From Cryptomeria japonica (Eukaryota; Streptophyta; Pinopsida; Cupressales; Cupressaceae): a stretch of DNA of 64,000 nucleotides. Positions 1 through 11,604 of this stretch are shown one piece after another. The DNA is taken from contig NC_081411.1 in assembly GCF_030272615.1 (NCBI RefSeq), positions 832,058,160 to 832,122,159 on the forward strand, given 5' to 3'. Numbering within the stretch: position 1 is the stretch's first letter; each line of letters starts with the position of its first letter. The translations under genes and the position numbers were made by a program. Under the pieces are notes generated by a model. It did no database searches. It was not told the origin of the DNA and worked only from the letters and a program-made list of their open reading frames with translations.

Positions 1-250
1 CATAGCTCTTCAGAGTATCCCAATTCAAAAATACAAAAAAATCATAAAACATAAAAAATCATTACTTGGTGAAAACCTGGCAAACAGGCGCCTTGTGACA
101 CAAAAAAAAAAAATCAAAAACTTTCTCCTTCAGGATTCCATTTCATCCTTCACTTTCCACACACTCACATACTATCCATTTATAATAAACTTACCCATTC
201 TCATCATGGCTTGTTATTGATCTACCCAAGATTGGTTAGGCATTCATAAT
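1..250 (+). mobile_element. Remnant of the region just after a gypsy integrase, plus-oriented
   Basis: The A-rich stretch and the motif TGGTGAAAACCTGG (67-80) match, in opposite orientation, the noncoding tail behind the integrase of the element at 8.1-16 kb (minus strand, 8179-8192). This suggests the window opens in the 3' part of a plus-strand gypsy element whose gag-pol lies to the left. No reading frame is preserved here. Confidence 0.4.
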
Positions 251-2566
251 AAACCTCCCTTTTCAACCTTTCCGTCCATAATAAATCAGCTCCTATATGT
301 GGCTAAGGCAAATCCCATGTCTAGTGATGGGTGTGGAACTAAGAGCATCACACGTTCTGAGGAGTACAATTTCTTCCAGTTTTCTTCAGTCTATCCGTGC
401 ACAATCCACAATAAAGCAACACTTGCATCGCCAATCCGCAATAAAGTTTCGTCTTCTCTGCAATAAAGTATCAGTTTCATGGATTTAGTCAGTTTCAGAT
501 GAGACACAATAGCAACAATGGGCTTCAACAAATCAAATCTTTCAACAAACTTAGACAACATTATGGTTCAGTGCTATCTATCCTTTTGTGAAAATAAACA
601 TTGTGACCACAATCAAATAAGACTTATACGAGTGACAAGAGACACTAAACTTGAGGACTACAGTGGATGTTGGTGTCGAGTCTTGGTTTTCTTTTGACTT
701 TATCTTTTTGGTGACATGTTTTTTAGCTTTTCCAAGATGTCTCTGACTAGAGATTTTATCTCCAGGATGTCTTTGACTAGAAAGGCGAGGATGGGGTATC
801 GTCACCTAGTTTTCTTTTGTTGTATGTGGATTGTCTCTTAGTAATGCTATGACTTGTCCAAGGATATGAGGACACTAAGAGTCTAGTATGAATTGGGGCA
901 TTCCTTGTTTGTGACTGTTTGATCTCCATGCAAATGGGTACAATGACTTTCTAGGTCGAACATATGTCTCGATTGTCATAACCTATTTTGCCATAATAAA
1001 GCTCAATGATGATAACGCACAAGAAGCTCTTTCAATTTCATATCTTCTATCTTCCATCCCCCTTTCTTGATTGACTTCCATCGTCCTTCTTGAGTCTGTG
1101 TAGCCTACTATCACACGACTGAGTATAATGACACACCAAAAACATTTGCATTTCATGTAGTTTCACATGCATTATCACATGTTAAGAATTTCATACATAC
1201 ATATAGATATCACAATTACATCACATCCTGCACACAACACATGTTAGCACATTTTACATTTTCATCATGTAAATAGTTCTTTGCATTATCATATTCATTT
1301 ACATTTCATACATTCACATGTGCATTGGCATAACATATTAAAAACATAAAAGAACAAAAATATTGCATTTCATCATGTATATATTTGCATCCATATCATA
1401 AACATACATCATAGAAACATACATCACATAGGTACACATGCATATAGCTACCGTAAAAATGAATCATCTCATATATAAAATCATAAGTGTCATGATACAA
1501 TGATGTCGAAATACATATGGCTACAAAATCACCCGAATGTGTCTACATCATCGTACAAAATGGTACAAAACTGATACATAGGGAGCCCTCTATGGCTATG
1601 ATGAACTCCCTCCCTCAGAGCTACTTGGCCTCGACGGAGTCTGAGCCCTAGAAGGACCCACCACAGGATCATCTCTCATGCCCCCTATATCTGGTGGTGG
1701 TAGAGGACCCATAACCCCACCGTTGGATGCCTGTCTCCTCTGGCTCCCTCTCGTAGCCATTGTTGTCCGCGATGGTCTGCGGAAGCTCCTCGCCTGCTGC
1801 TCTGGTGGCACTGCCCCGTAGTATAGGTCTCACCAGTAACCTATCTCCTCCCCTACCTGTAGAACATAGGCATATCCAGCCCCTGTGTCCTTTGTCGCCT
1901 GCCTCCCAGCCCTCAGTGTTGTCTCAGCCTCAGTATAGCACCAGATAGTCGATCCCGCTCATGCTCTGTGTCCCTCGGTCGCCTCCCGGGCCTAGTTGTC
2001 TCCCTCTCCAGGTCCTGGATCTCATCTGCCTGTCCCTAGAAGATCTCCCTCAGCTCAAGCAACTCATCCTCCTCCTCCTCGGCCCCCTGTACCTCTGCCT
2101 GTGGCTCCCCTTGTACTAGTAACTCTACCTCTGCCTGTACCTACCTCTGCCCCTATCCCTGCACCTGTCTAGGACCCTGTACTGCTGGCACCTATAGTGG
2201 CAATCCACCGCGACCCCTCACCACCTGAGCCTATCTCTCCTCCCCACCTTCTCTCCGTGGAGCCACCCTCCTCTCTCCAACTGCACCCCGCCTCCTCTGT
2301 TGGCCTCTCGCCCCACCATCTCCATCATCATCCCCATCCCCACCACCATCTCCATCTAGAGGCTCCCCTGGGTCTGTCAGTCATGGAAAGGGATGCTCAG
2401 CCCAATATGTCATGTACTTTGCATCCATGCCTGCATCCTCAATCTCCAGCCACATGTCCCATGGCATTGGCACCATCTCTACCAGCTGCATCACAGCCTG
2501 ATCATACGAAAACAACGGCCCAAAGTGTGCCTGATCCCTGACTGTCCGAGCATACATCCTGGAACT
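251..2566 (+). repeat. 2.3 kb direct repeat, copy 1
   Basis: Starts AAACCTCC and ends CATCCTGGAA. It aligns without large gaps to copy 2 (2583-4897) at an offset of about 2,332 bp; by eye about nine of ten bases agree. The last kilobase is the antisense of the C-terminal half of a plant mobile domain protein; the first 1.3 kb is AT-rich and noncoding. Confidence 0.85.
1596..2560 (-). pseudogene. Plant mobile domain protein, C-terminal fragment (copy 1)
   Basis: The end of the reading frame matches the tail of the PMD gene in copy 2: VPPEQQARSFRRPSRT, then SQRRQASNGGVMGPLPPPD and a Ser/Gly-rich end with the stop at 1596. The upstream half is present only as fragments broken by stops, and the PMD core itself is absent. 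Not functional as it stands. Confidence 0.6.
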
Positions 2567-2582
2567 TTATAATTGTTGTCAT

Positions 2583-4897
2583 AAACCTCCATTTTCAACC
2601 TTTCCATCCATAATAAATCAGCTCCTATCTGTGGCTAAGGCAAATCCCACGTCTAGTGATGGGTGTGGAACTAAGAGCATCACACGTTTTGAGGAGTATA
2701 GCTTCTTCCAATTTTCTTCAGTCTATCCGCACACAATCCACAATAAAGCAACACTTGCATCACCAATCTGCAATAAAGTTTCATCTTCTCCGCAATAAAG
2801 TTTCAGTTTCATGGATTTAGTCAGTTTCAGATGAGACACAATAGCAACAATGGGCTTCAACAAATCAAATCTTTCAACAGACTCAGACAACATTATGGCT
2901 CAGTGCTATCTATCATTTTGTGAAAATAAACATTGTGACCACAATCAAATAAGACTTATATGAGTGACAAGAGACACTAAACTTGAGGACTACAATGGAT
3001 GTTGGTGTCGAGTCTTGGTTTTCTTTTGACTTTATCTTTTTGGTGACATGTCTTTTAGCTTTTTCAGAATATCTTTGACTAGAGATTTTATCTCCAGGAT
3101 GTCTTTGACTAGAAAGGCGAGGATGGGGTATCGTCACCTAGTTTTCTTTTGTTGTATGTGGATTGTCTCTTAGTAATGCTATGACTTGTCCAAGGATATG
3201 AGGACACTGAGAGTCTAGTATGAATTTGGACATTTCTTGTTTATGACTATCTCATCTCCATGCAAATGGGTACAATGACTTTCTGGGTCGAACATATGCC
3301 TCGATTGTCATAACCTATTTTGCCATAATAAAGCTCAATGATGATAACGCACAAGAAGCTCTTTCACTCTCATATCTTCTATCTTCCAACCCCCTTTCCT
3401 GATTGACTTTCATCTTCCTTCTTGAGTTTGTGTAGCCTACTATCACACGACTGAGTATAATGACACACCAAAAATATTTGCATTTCATGTAGTTTCACCT
3501 GCATTATCACATGTTAAGATTTTCATACATACATATAAATATCACAATTACATCACATCCTGCACACAACACATGTTAGCACATTTTACATTTTCATCAT
3601 GTAAATAGTTCTTTGCATTATCATATTTATTTACATTTCATACATTCACATGTTCATTGGCATAACATATTAAAAATATAAAAGAACAAAAATATTGCAT
3701 TCCATCATGTATATATTTGCATCCATATCATAAGCATACATCATAGAAACATACATCACATAGGTACACATGCATATAGCTTCCGCAAAAATGAATCATT
3801 TCATATATATAATCATAAGTGTCATGATACAATGATGTCAAAATACATATGGCTACAAAATCACCCGAAGGTGTCTACATCATCATACAAAATGGTACAA
3901 AACTGATACATAAGGAGCCCTTTATGGCTATGATAGACTCCCTCCCTCAGAGCCACCTGGCCTCGACGGAGTCTGAGCTCTAGAAGGACCCACCCCAGGA
4001 TCATCTCTCCTATCCCCTCTATCTGGTGGTGGTGGAGGACCCATAACCCCACCACTGGACGCCTGTCTCCTCTGGCTCCCACCCATAGTCGTCGTTGTCC
4101 GCAATGGTCTACGGAAGCTCATCGTTCATTGCTCTGGTGGCACTACTCCGTAGTATAGGTCTCGCCAGTAACCTATCTCCTCCCCTACCTGTAGAACATA
4201 GGCATATCCAGCCCCTCTGTCCTCTGCCACCTGTCTGTCAGCCCTCAGTGCTGTCTCAGCCTCAGTATAGCGCTGGATAGCCTGATCCTACTCATGCTAT
4301 GTGTCCCTCAGTCACCTCCTGAGCCTAGTTGTCTCCCTCTCCAGGTCCTGGATCTCATCTGCCTATCCCTGGCAGATCTCCCTCAGCTCAAACAGCTCAT
4401 CCTCCTCCTCCTCGGCCCCCTGTACCTCTGCCTATGGCTCTGCCTGTGGCTCCCCCTATACTGGTACCTATACCTCTGCCCCTGCCCCTGCCCCTGCACC
4501 TGTCTAGGACCCTGTGCTGCTGGCACCTGTAGTGGCAATTCACTGCGACCCCTCACCACCCAAGCCTATCTCTCCTCCCCACCCTCTCTCTGTGGAGCCA
4601 CCCTCCTCTCTCCAACTGCACCCCGCCTCCTCCGTCAGCCTCTCCCACCACCATCTCCATCATCATCCCCATCCCCACCACCATCTCCATCTAGAGGCCC
4701 CCCTGGGTTTGTCAGTCGTGGAAAGGGATGCTCAACCCAATATGTCATGTACTTTGCATCCATGCCTGCATCCGCAATCTCTGGCCACATGTCCCATGGC
4801 ATCGGCACCATCTCTACCAGCTGCATCACGGCTTGATCATACGACAACAATGGCCCAAAGTGTGCCTGATCCATGACTATCTGAGCATACATCCTGG
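2583..4897 (+). repeat. 2.3 kb direct repeat, copy 2
   Basis: Second tandem copy, separated from copy 1 by only some 16 bp. Unlike copy 1, it continues without break into the rest of the PMD gene (to 5834), so copy 2 looks like the parent context and copy 1 like a duplicate truncated at about 2566. Confidence 0.85.
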
Positions 4898-5834
4898 AAT
4901 CCCGTGGCATCCGCTGAATACAGCCAAACTGCCTGCATACCCTGTCAATCAACTATCTCTCCAATACATAGGGCATTCGTGCAATCAGATATCTACTCTA
5001 GAAGGTATAAGGTAGATCTACTGCGTCCTCCTCCCATTGCTCGCACTCACGGTACGCCCTCCATATCACAGTGTCGATCTCATCCAGGACTCGATTCTAA
5101 TGCTCCAACTTGTCAATCTGTGGTTGTGATGTAATCATATCGTACAAATGAACAAAGTTGCGTCTGTGACCCCTGCCCCTAATATGTATCGGTCGGGTAA
5201 CCGGCAGATGCTCATATGCCCACACCTGCAACAATGTAACTTTGCAGCCCAATCCTACGGATCCATGATACATAAACTGATGCAGCTCATAGTATAAGTG
5301 TGCCACCACGCACGGTCCCCAGGCATATCAGGTGTGTTGTGTAACTAGTGTATCCAAGGTGCTCCTCTAGCCCACAGCCAACCCTCATGTCGCCCTGTCC
5401 GGACACAGGAACCCACTGATCACTCCTCCTAGCACTGTTGGTAGTGCCAGTCCTATCGTTGTCATGGTATATGATGCCACATGTCCAGCTCTCATCTCTA
5501 ATCCAAGATCCTAAAACACTCATCTCAAGGCCTCCCTATCTCCATCTTGATCATAGGGTATTAGCTCCCCATCGATCGGTATCCTCAATATCCTGTATAC
5601 ATCCTCCAAGGTGACTGTCATCTCACCCATCGGCAAATGGAAAGTACAAGTCTCTGAGTGCCACCTCTTAGCAAGTGCAGTCAGCAAACCCATGTTCGCC
5701 CGAAACTCAGGCACATACAGAATGTATCTCAGACCCATAACCTCAATAGCAGCTCGGTCCTCGAATGTCAACTCTAGTCGTAATCTCTGTGTCAATGGGA
5801 ATCTCTCTCGTGACTCCAGCATAGGCAAATACTC
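3928..5834 (-). pseudogene. Plant mobile domain (PMD) protein, main part
   Basis: PMD (aminotransferase-like, PF10536) proteins occur both as host genes such as MAIN/MAIL1 and inside plant transposons. The start of this exon reads EYLPMLESRERFPLTQ, followed by the diagnostic CTFHLPMGEMTVTLEDVYRI (5520-5834). Further pieces in shifted frames are LLQVWAYEHLP (5097-5309) and YDQAVMQLVEMVPMPWDMW (4635-4952). Next come an Asp/Gly-rich run, a helical charged segment and a proline-rich tail ending at 3928. Frame changes near 5520, 5300, 5090 and 4640 mean either further introns or decay. Acceptor CTGCAG precedes the exon at 5835. The surroundings are repeats, so an element-borne copy is more likely than a host gene. 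Confidence 0.75.
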
Positions 5835-5864
5835 CTGCAGTCAAGCAAACCAATCATGTCAGTC

Positions 5865-6190
5865 ATAGTGGCATTCCCTATTCATCACAAAATATTGCTT
5901 TTTATCTTAAGTGCTTATGATACTCTATCCAAGTGACACTCACTGTTCATCACACAGTGTTGCTTCTATCCTAGTGACACTCACTGTTCATCACAAAGTG
6001 TTGCTTCTATCCTAGTGGTACTCTTTGTTCATCACAAAGTACTACGTGTTTTGCACTCCCTCTTCATCACAAAGTGTTGCTCATATTTGCACTCCCTGTT
6101 CATCACAAAGTGTTGCTCCTATTGGTACTCCATGTTCATCACAAAGTACTATGTCTTGGTACTCACTGTTCATCACAAAGTGCCTTGATC
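5865..6190. repeat. Minisatellite, units containing GTTCATCACAAAGT
   Basis: About eight imperfect units of 30-50 bp, each with TTCATCACA(A/C)AGT followed by GTTGCT or ACTA and a CACTC or GTACTC spacer. It lies inside the proposed PMD intron. Spacers vary and no leader or cas gene is near, so this is a plant minisatellite and not a CRISPR array. Confidence 0.8.
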
Positions 6191-6289
6191 TATCCTAGTC
6201 TTCCCTAGAGGATCTGCTTGAGTGTATCCTCTCAGCATCTTATCCAATCAACAGCATATGTTTATCACAGACCTATCGATTTGACCTTG

Positions 6290-6530
6290 AAGACATAAAT
6301 GCACTTTTATGACATAAATGCGCCTGCTCTGCACGGATGCGCCTAAAATACACAAACGTGCCTATGCTCTGCACAGATGCGCTTGTCCTACACAGACATA
6401 CCCACATTGCACAAACGTTTCTGCACAACGCAGACGCGCTCGCATTTGACATAGACGATGCTGAATTCATAGACGCGCCTAGCCAACCTAGACGTGCCTG
6501 GCACCAACGTAGACGCACCTACACGTTTTT
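6290..6530. repeat. Degenerate minisatellite, GCACAGATGCGCCT-type units
   Basis: About twelve short units of 16-22 bp with a GACGCGCCT or GATGCGCCT core separated by variable bases (for example CACAAACGTGCCT, TAGACGCGCCT). It is markedly richer in CpG than its neighbours. It sits in the same proposed intron as the 5865-6190 array. Confidence 0.75.
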
Positions 6531-6635
6531 GACATTTTTTGACATTATCCTAAAATGCATTTATTGCACTACCTAGCATGCATTTATGACAACAATTAAT
6601 GCGACAAAGTACAAGGAGGTTTTTGAGGTACTTAC

Positions 6636-6800
6636 TGGCTCTCTTGCATCTGTCGGCCTCTGAAATCGATGAACGCGATCCAATCTATGCACCAATGCCA
6701 TCGTTGTTGACTGTTGTTGCTCTATTCTCTCTCTCTGCACTCTAATCTCTTGGATGCGTGCCTTGTTTTCATAGACTAGCAAACACTTCAATTGGTACAC
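6636..6800 (-). CDS. Probable upstream exon of the PMD gene
   Basis: Open frame MYQLKCLLVYENKARIQEIR to RPTDAREP, rich in Arg and Gln, ending at a perfect plant donor GTAAGT (6630-6635). Joining it to the acceptor at 5835 keeps the frame (AREP then EYLPM) and gives an 801-bp intron. The true start may lie further upstream. The exon is inferred from splice signals and phase only. Confidence 0.5.
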
Positions 6801-6930
6801 TAAAATTGAACCATTGTCTTTTGTGTCTTGAGCAATAGGCTCTTTTTGTTTAATCTTTAGAGGGTATGTCTCCCCGTGTGGTCATTAGGACTACTAGTGA
6901 GGAGAGAACAACCCAAGTGGTAGCAAAAAT

Positions 6931-6962
6931 AAAGTCAAAAGAAAACCAAGACTCGACACCAA
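6931..6962 (-). repeat. 32-bp exact inverted copy of a piece of the 2.3 kb repeat
   Basis: Exactly the reverse complement of 670-701 (and of 3002-3033), the TGGTGTCGAGTCTTGG segment. It stands 10 bp before the point where copy 3 begins, in inverted orientation relative to copy 3, and so marks a rearrangement breakpoint. Confidence 0.75.
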
Positions 6963-6971
6963 TGCTCCAAC

Positions 6972-8093
6972 CATATTTGCATCTATATCATAAGCATACA
7001 TCATAGAAACATATATCACATAGGTACACATGCATATAGCTACCGCAAAAATGAATCATCTCATATATATAATCATAAGTGTCATGATACAATGATGTCA
7101 AAATACATATGGCTACAAAATCACCCGAAGGTGTCTACATCATCATAAAAAATGGTACAAAACTGATACATAGGGAGCCCTCTATGGTTATGATGAACTC
7201 CCTTCCTCGGAGCCGCCTGGCCTTGACAGAGTCTAAGCCCTAGAAGGACCCACCCTAGGATCATCTCTCCTTCCCCCTCTATCTGGTGGTGGTGGAGGAC
7301 CCATAACCCCACCATTGGACGCCTATCTCCTCTGGCTCCCTCCCATAGCCATCACTGTCCGCAATGATCTGTGGAAGCTCCTCGTCCGCTGCTCTGGTGG
7401 CACTACCCCGTAGTATAGGTCTCGTCTGTAACAAATCTCCTCCCCTAGCTGTAGAACATAGGCATATCCAGCCCCTGTGTCCTCTGTTGCCTGCCTCCCA
7501 GCCCTCAATGCTATCTCAGCCTCAATATAGCGTTGGATAGCCTGATCCCGCTCATGCTTTGTGTTCCTCAATCGCTTCCTGAGCCTAGCTATCTCCCTCT
7601 CCAGGTCCTGGATCTCATCTTCTTATCCCTGGCAGATCTCCCTCAGCTCAAGCAGCTCATCCTCCTCCTCCTCGGCCCCTTGTACCTCTGCCTGTGGCTC
7701 CCCCTGTACTGGTACCTGTACCTTTGCCTGTACCTGCCTCTGCCCCTGTCCCTGCACCTGTCTAGGACCCTGTGTTGCTGGCACCTATAGTGGCAATCCA
7801 CCACAACCCCTCACCACCCGATCCTTTCTCTCCTCCCCACCCTCTCTCCGCGGAGCCACCCTCCTCTCTCCAATTGCACCCCGCCTCCTCTGTCGACCTC
7901 TCCCCCCACCATCTCCATCATTATCCCCATCCCCACCACCATCTCCATCTAGAGGCTCCCCGAGTCTGTCAGTCGTGGAAAGGGATGCTCAGCCCAATAT
8001 GTCGTGTACTCTGTATCCATGCCTACATCCTCAATCTCCGGCCACATGTCCCATGGCATTGACACCATCTCTACCAGCTACATCACGGCCTGT
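6972..8093 (+). repeat. 2.3 kb direct repeat, copy 3 (partial)
   Basis: Begins ATATTTGCATC and follows copies 1 and 2 from their position about 1383/3713 onward. It stops abruptly at CATCACGGCCTG, where the tail of the minus-strand gypsy element starts. It therefore carries only the C-terminal PMD part and downstream sequence. Confidence 0.8.
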
Positions 8094-8350
8094 TTTTGTT
8101 AGGCTAGGGTTTTTTGTGGTTGAATTCATTAATCTTTCAATATTGTTGTATCCATTTTCACCATATACACTTGTTTCCCAGGTTTTCACCATCGTACTTA
8201 CCCAAGGTGCCACCGTAGTTGTTTTCACTGTTTGGATGAATGATTTTTCTTTACTATTTTCTTGATTTTTTTTGTATTTTCTTTAGGACATTTTCTGAAT
8301 GTTTTTGGTATTTTTTGATATAGTTAGAGGAGCCTAATGCTCTGTGCAGC

Positions 8351-9430
8351 TTATGTATGGAATTGTTTGAGGTGCATGTTGTTGATCAGAGCTGCTAGTG
8401 GTTCTCCTTTTGAAGTTGCCAACTGATATGCCCCAGACCCAAATACAACAGTGATAACATATGGACCCAACTAGTTGGATTCAAACTTACCCTGATGTTC
8501 TCTATTTGGTTGGTTGCAAGGATTCTCCCTAAGAACAAGATCACCTACCTCAAATATATGAGGTTTAACCCGATTATTGTAGCTTCTGCTCATGCGTTGC
8601 TGATAGGGTTTTAGGTGGTTGTAAGCACCTTGTCATCATTCATCAAGCAGTTCCAAGTCCTAAAGATGGGAGACTTGGTTACTTCATCATCTATCAGATT
8701 ATGTAAAGAGACCCATAGAGATGGTATTTTAACCTGAATAGGCATGATGGCTTCTGTTCCATAGACTAGTGAGTAGGGAGTTGTGCCTGTAGGGGTTCGA
8801 ATGATAGTTTGATACACCAATAGTGCTAGATTTAATCGAATGTGCCAATCATGGCCAGCATCATTGACTGTATTTTTAAGGATCCTCAATATGTTATTGT
8901 TTGATTCTTCGGCTTGACCATTGCCTTGTGGGTAATAGGGGGTGGAAAAGCGGTGTTGGGTGAGAAATTTCTCACAAAGCTCACGGACATCCTGATTTTT
9001 GAAAGGAAGGTCGTTATCTGTGATGTTGGACATGGGTACACCATACTGGCAGATGATGTAATTAAGGATGAATGAGGCGATCTTCTTGTTGGTGACTTGG
9101 GTAAGTGGGACAGCTTCGATCCATTTTGTGAAGTATTCGGTGGCGGTAATGATAAATTTATGGTCGTTGGATGAAGATGGATGGATTTTATTCACAAGAT
9201 AAAGTCCCCATTGACAAAAGGACCATGGCGTCATGATTGGTTGCAATTCATGTGCTGGTGCATGTATCAGATCTCTGTGAACTTTGCACTTCTTGCATTT
9301 TCTGACAAAATAGTAGGAGTCTTTTTCCATGGATGGCCAATAGTATCCAATGTGCATGATCTTCTTTGCTAGCAAAGGACCGCTTGAGTGAGCCCCACAA
9401 ATTTCTTCATGTACCTCTTCCAAGGCCTTT
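8351..9430 (-). pseudogene. Tat element integrase, first catalytic Asp lost
   Basis: Zinc-binding part HEEICGAH...CKKCK, core TATEYFTKWIEAVPL, TDNDLPFKNQDVREL and GNGQAEESNNNILRILKNT. The first D of the DDE triad is replaced: WGLYLVNK where relatives have WGLDLV, a single GAT to TAT change. The frame breaks at 8611 and continues shifted as KPHIFEVGDLVLREN...KFESNWLGPY, with TAA at 8351. Dead as an enzyme. Confidence 0.88.
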
Positions 9431-9431
9431 G

Positions 9432-9800
9432 TTATCTCATCTTGTTCCAGACATCAAAGGAGAGTACCATCAAGACTTCGCTTGTATAGGGATTCGGCAA
9501 TGATGGTGTATCAAGCAGTTTGGTGGATGAAGGTTTTTCATTGGTTATTGGATTGGTTGGGAGGATGTGTGTGATCACGGAGGTAAGTGTGTACCATGGG
9601 GATTCAGAATCAACAAGGCAACATATCATTTCAGTTTCAGGGATATCATACTTGAGGATCCAAAGTTGTTCTACCAAGAACTTGTAGCATGTTGAATTTT
9701 GTGGAAGATCCAGGAGAGATGCGATTGTAGCCATTTGCGTCGGTAGCTCAATTTTGATCTCTATGTACTTACTCAAATGTGATAGTTGTAAATGACTCAT
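9432..9800 (-). pseudogene. Linker between second RNase H and integrase
   Basis: Open frame MSHLQLSHLSKYIEIKIELP to VWNKMR. It holds an ESPWYTLTSVITHI segment resembling the W-Y-I motif found just before integrase in Tat polyproteins. No enzyme activity is expected. Confidence 0.6.
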
Positions 9801-9870
9801 TGTAACTGTCCACTATCCTTTTATATGGCATGAGCTTATCATCCTTAGTTTGATACTCATCTGTGACTTG

Positions 9871-10179
9871 TCAGATGACTAGTTGAGAATCTCCATATAC
9901 ATGTAGCTCTTTTAGATGCCATTGTATAGCCAATCTGAGTCCTGTGATCAAGGCCTCATATTCTGCTATATTATTGGTGCATGGGAAAGTGAACCTATAT
10001 GACTTTGGGATTCTGTCACCTTGAGGTGTGATAAAAAGAATACCTTCCCCCGAGCCATGTCTAGGATATGAGCCATCAAAATCGAGTTTCCAAGGTTGTG
10101 TAGCTATGATCATGAAGATCTCTTTATCTAGAAAATTGGAAACAAAAGGATGGTCACCTGTGAGGGGTGCATCGGCCAA
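9871..10179 (-). pseudogene. Tat element second RNase H (archaeal/plant type)
   Basis: LDFDGSYPRHGSGEGILFIT, then CTNNIAEYEALITGLRLAI and LHVYGDSQLVI. This is the additional RNase H domain that distinguishes Tat elements from other plant gypsy groups. The D, E and D positions (FDGS, AEYEAL, YGDSQ) are all visible. Confidence 0.88.
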
Positions 10180-10686
10180 CTGATAGCAATAGCTTGCCCC
10201 TTGATAGCCTTGCGGTCCACATACTCTATATCAAATTCACTCAAGATCATAACCCATTTGGCCAAGCGGCCTGTAAATGTTGCCTTGCTAAGTAGGTATT
10301 TGAGTGGATCGATTTTGGTGATGAGTTGTACCTTGTGCGTTAACATGCAGTGCCTTAATTTGGTGATTGCTAAGATAACTGCTAGGCAAGCTCTCTCAAT
10401 AGGTGTGTAATTGAGTTCATAGCCTACCAATGTGCAAGATATAGTATACAACACATTATTTTCCTTTTGCATTGTGTTGTGCCAACAGTACTCCTAATTC
10501 TGTTTTTGTAGCTGAAATATATAGCAATAGAGGTTTATTTGGATCTGGTGGGATCAGCAATGGTGTATGCATTAGGTAGTCTTTAAGCATTTGGAATGCC
10601 TGTTGGCACTTTGCATCCCATTGAAAGCATATATTCTTGTGTAATAGTTGCGTGAAGGGATTGACACTTATCAGCCAATTGTGCAA
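10128..10686 (-). pseudogene. Tat element RNase H (retroviral type)
   Basis: FQWDAKCQQAFQMLKDYL, PLLLYISATKTELGVLLAQ, then YELNYTPIERACLAVILAIT and DIEYVDRKAIKGQAIA. It removes RNA from RNA-DNA hybrids in intact elements. The two frames overlap at 10,456-10,472 by a shift. Confidence 0.88.
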
Positions 10687-11604
10687 TGAATCTCCAAATT
10701 GATTGTAGTCGCCCCTGTAGTGTCCTTAACTGACTGATGTTCTTTGGAGGTGGCATGTCTGTGATTGCTTTGACTTTCATTGGATCTACTTCAATTCCCT
10801 TGCTTGAGACAATGTATCCTAGGAGCTTCCCGGAGGTGACTCCAAAGACACATTTCTTTGGATTAAGACGGACATGATATTGCTCTAATCTGTCAAAGAT
10901 TTGACTTAGTATTGTCAAATGACCTTCTCTTGTTAATGATTTAGCTTGTAAATCATCGACATAATCTTCCATTATGGTGTGCATCATGTCATGAAAGATG
11001 GTAGTCATAACTCTTTGATAGGTTTCCCTACATTCTTCAGACCAAATGGCATCACATTCCAATAGTAGGTTCCCCATGGGCATGTGAAAGCAGTTTTATG
11101 ATGATCCTCTAGAGCAATCTTGATCTGGTTGTACCCTAAAAAGCCATCCATAAGAGAAAGCATTGCATGACCCGCTGTGAGATCAACAATCATTTCGATG
11201 TTTGGTAAGTGGAAGTCATATTTAGAGCATGCCTTGTTCAAATCTCTGAAGTCGGTACAGATACGGATGCCCCCATTAGGTTTACCAACAAGTACAATGT
11301 TGGAGATCCAATCTATATAATCGATTGGTCTGATGAAACCAACATCCAAGAGCTTTTTGAGTGCCGCTTTGACAAGGAAAGCGATCTGTGGGTGCATTTT
11401 TCTGAGCTTTTGTATAACAGGTTTAGCTCCTTCTACCATTGTTAGGTGATGCATGACCAAATCAGGATCTAAGCTAGGCATGTCTGCATAAGACCATGCG
11501 AAGTTGATTTGACGCTTATGGAAGAATTCCACAAATTTTGGTTGTTCCTCTGGAGTTACTAGAGATGCCAAATGTATTTGGTGAGGAGTCTTAGGGGTCC
11601 CCAC
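10583..11604 (-). pseudogene. Tat element reverse transcriptase
   Basis: Copies element RNA to DNA. First part: GFIRPIDYIDWISNIVLVGK, GIRICTDFRDLN, AFTCPWGTYYWNVMPFGLKN (11005-11604). Second part: TYQRVMTTIFHDMMHTIMED with the catalytic YVDD box, then VRLNPKKCVFGVTSGKLLGY and LQGRLQSIWRFIAQLADKC (10583-11083). A frameshift near 11,040 separates them, and another near 10,680 precedes the RNase H. Key residues are kept, so decay is recent. Confidence 0.92.

Noticed and set aside
4294-4876. Long Ser/Pro/Leu-rich plus-strand frames over the PMD repeats (also 2197-2541 and 7561-8265)
   Set aside because: They are antisense shadows of the Asp/Gly/Glu-rich PMD protein on the minus strand; composition alone produces open frames there.
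5865-6190. CRISPR-like array of TTCATCACAAAGT repeats
   Set aside because: Units are imperfect, spacers are themselves similar to each other, and the setting is a plant repeat; it is a minisatellite.
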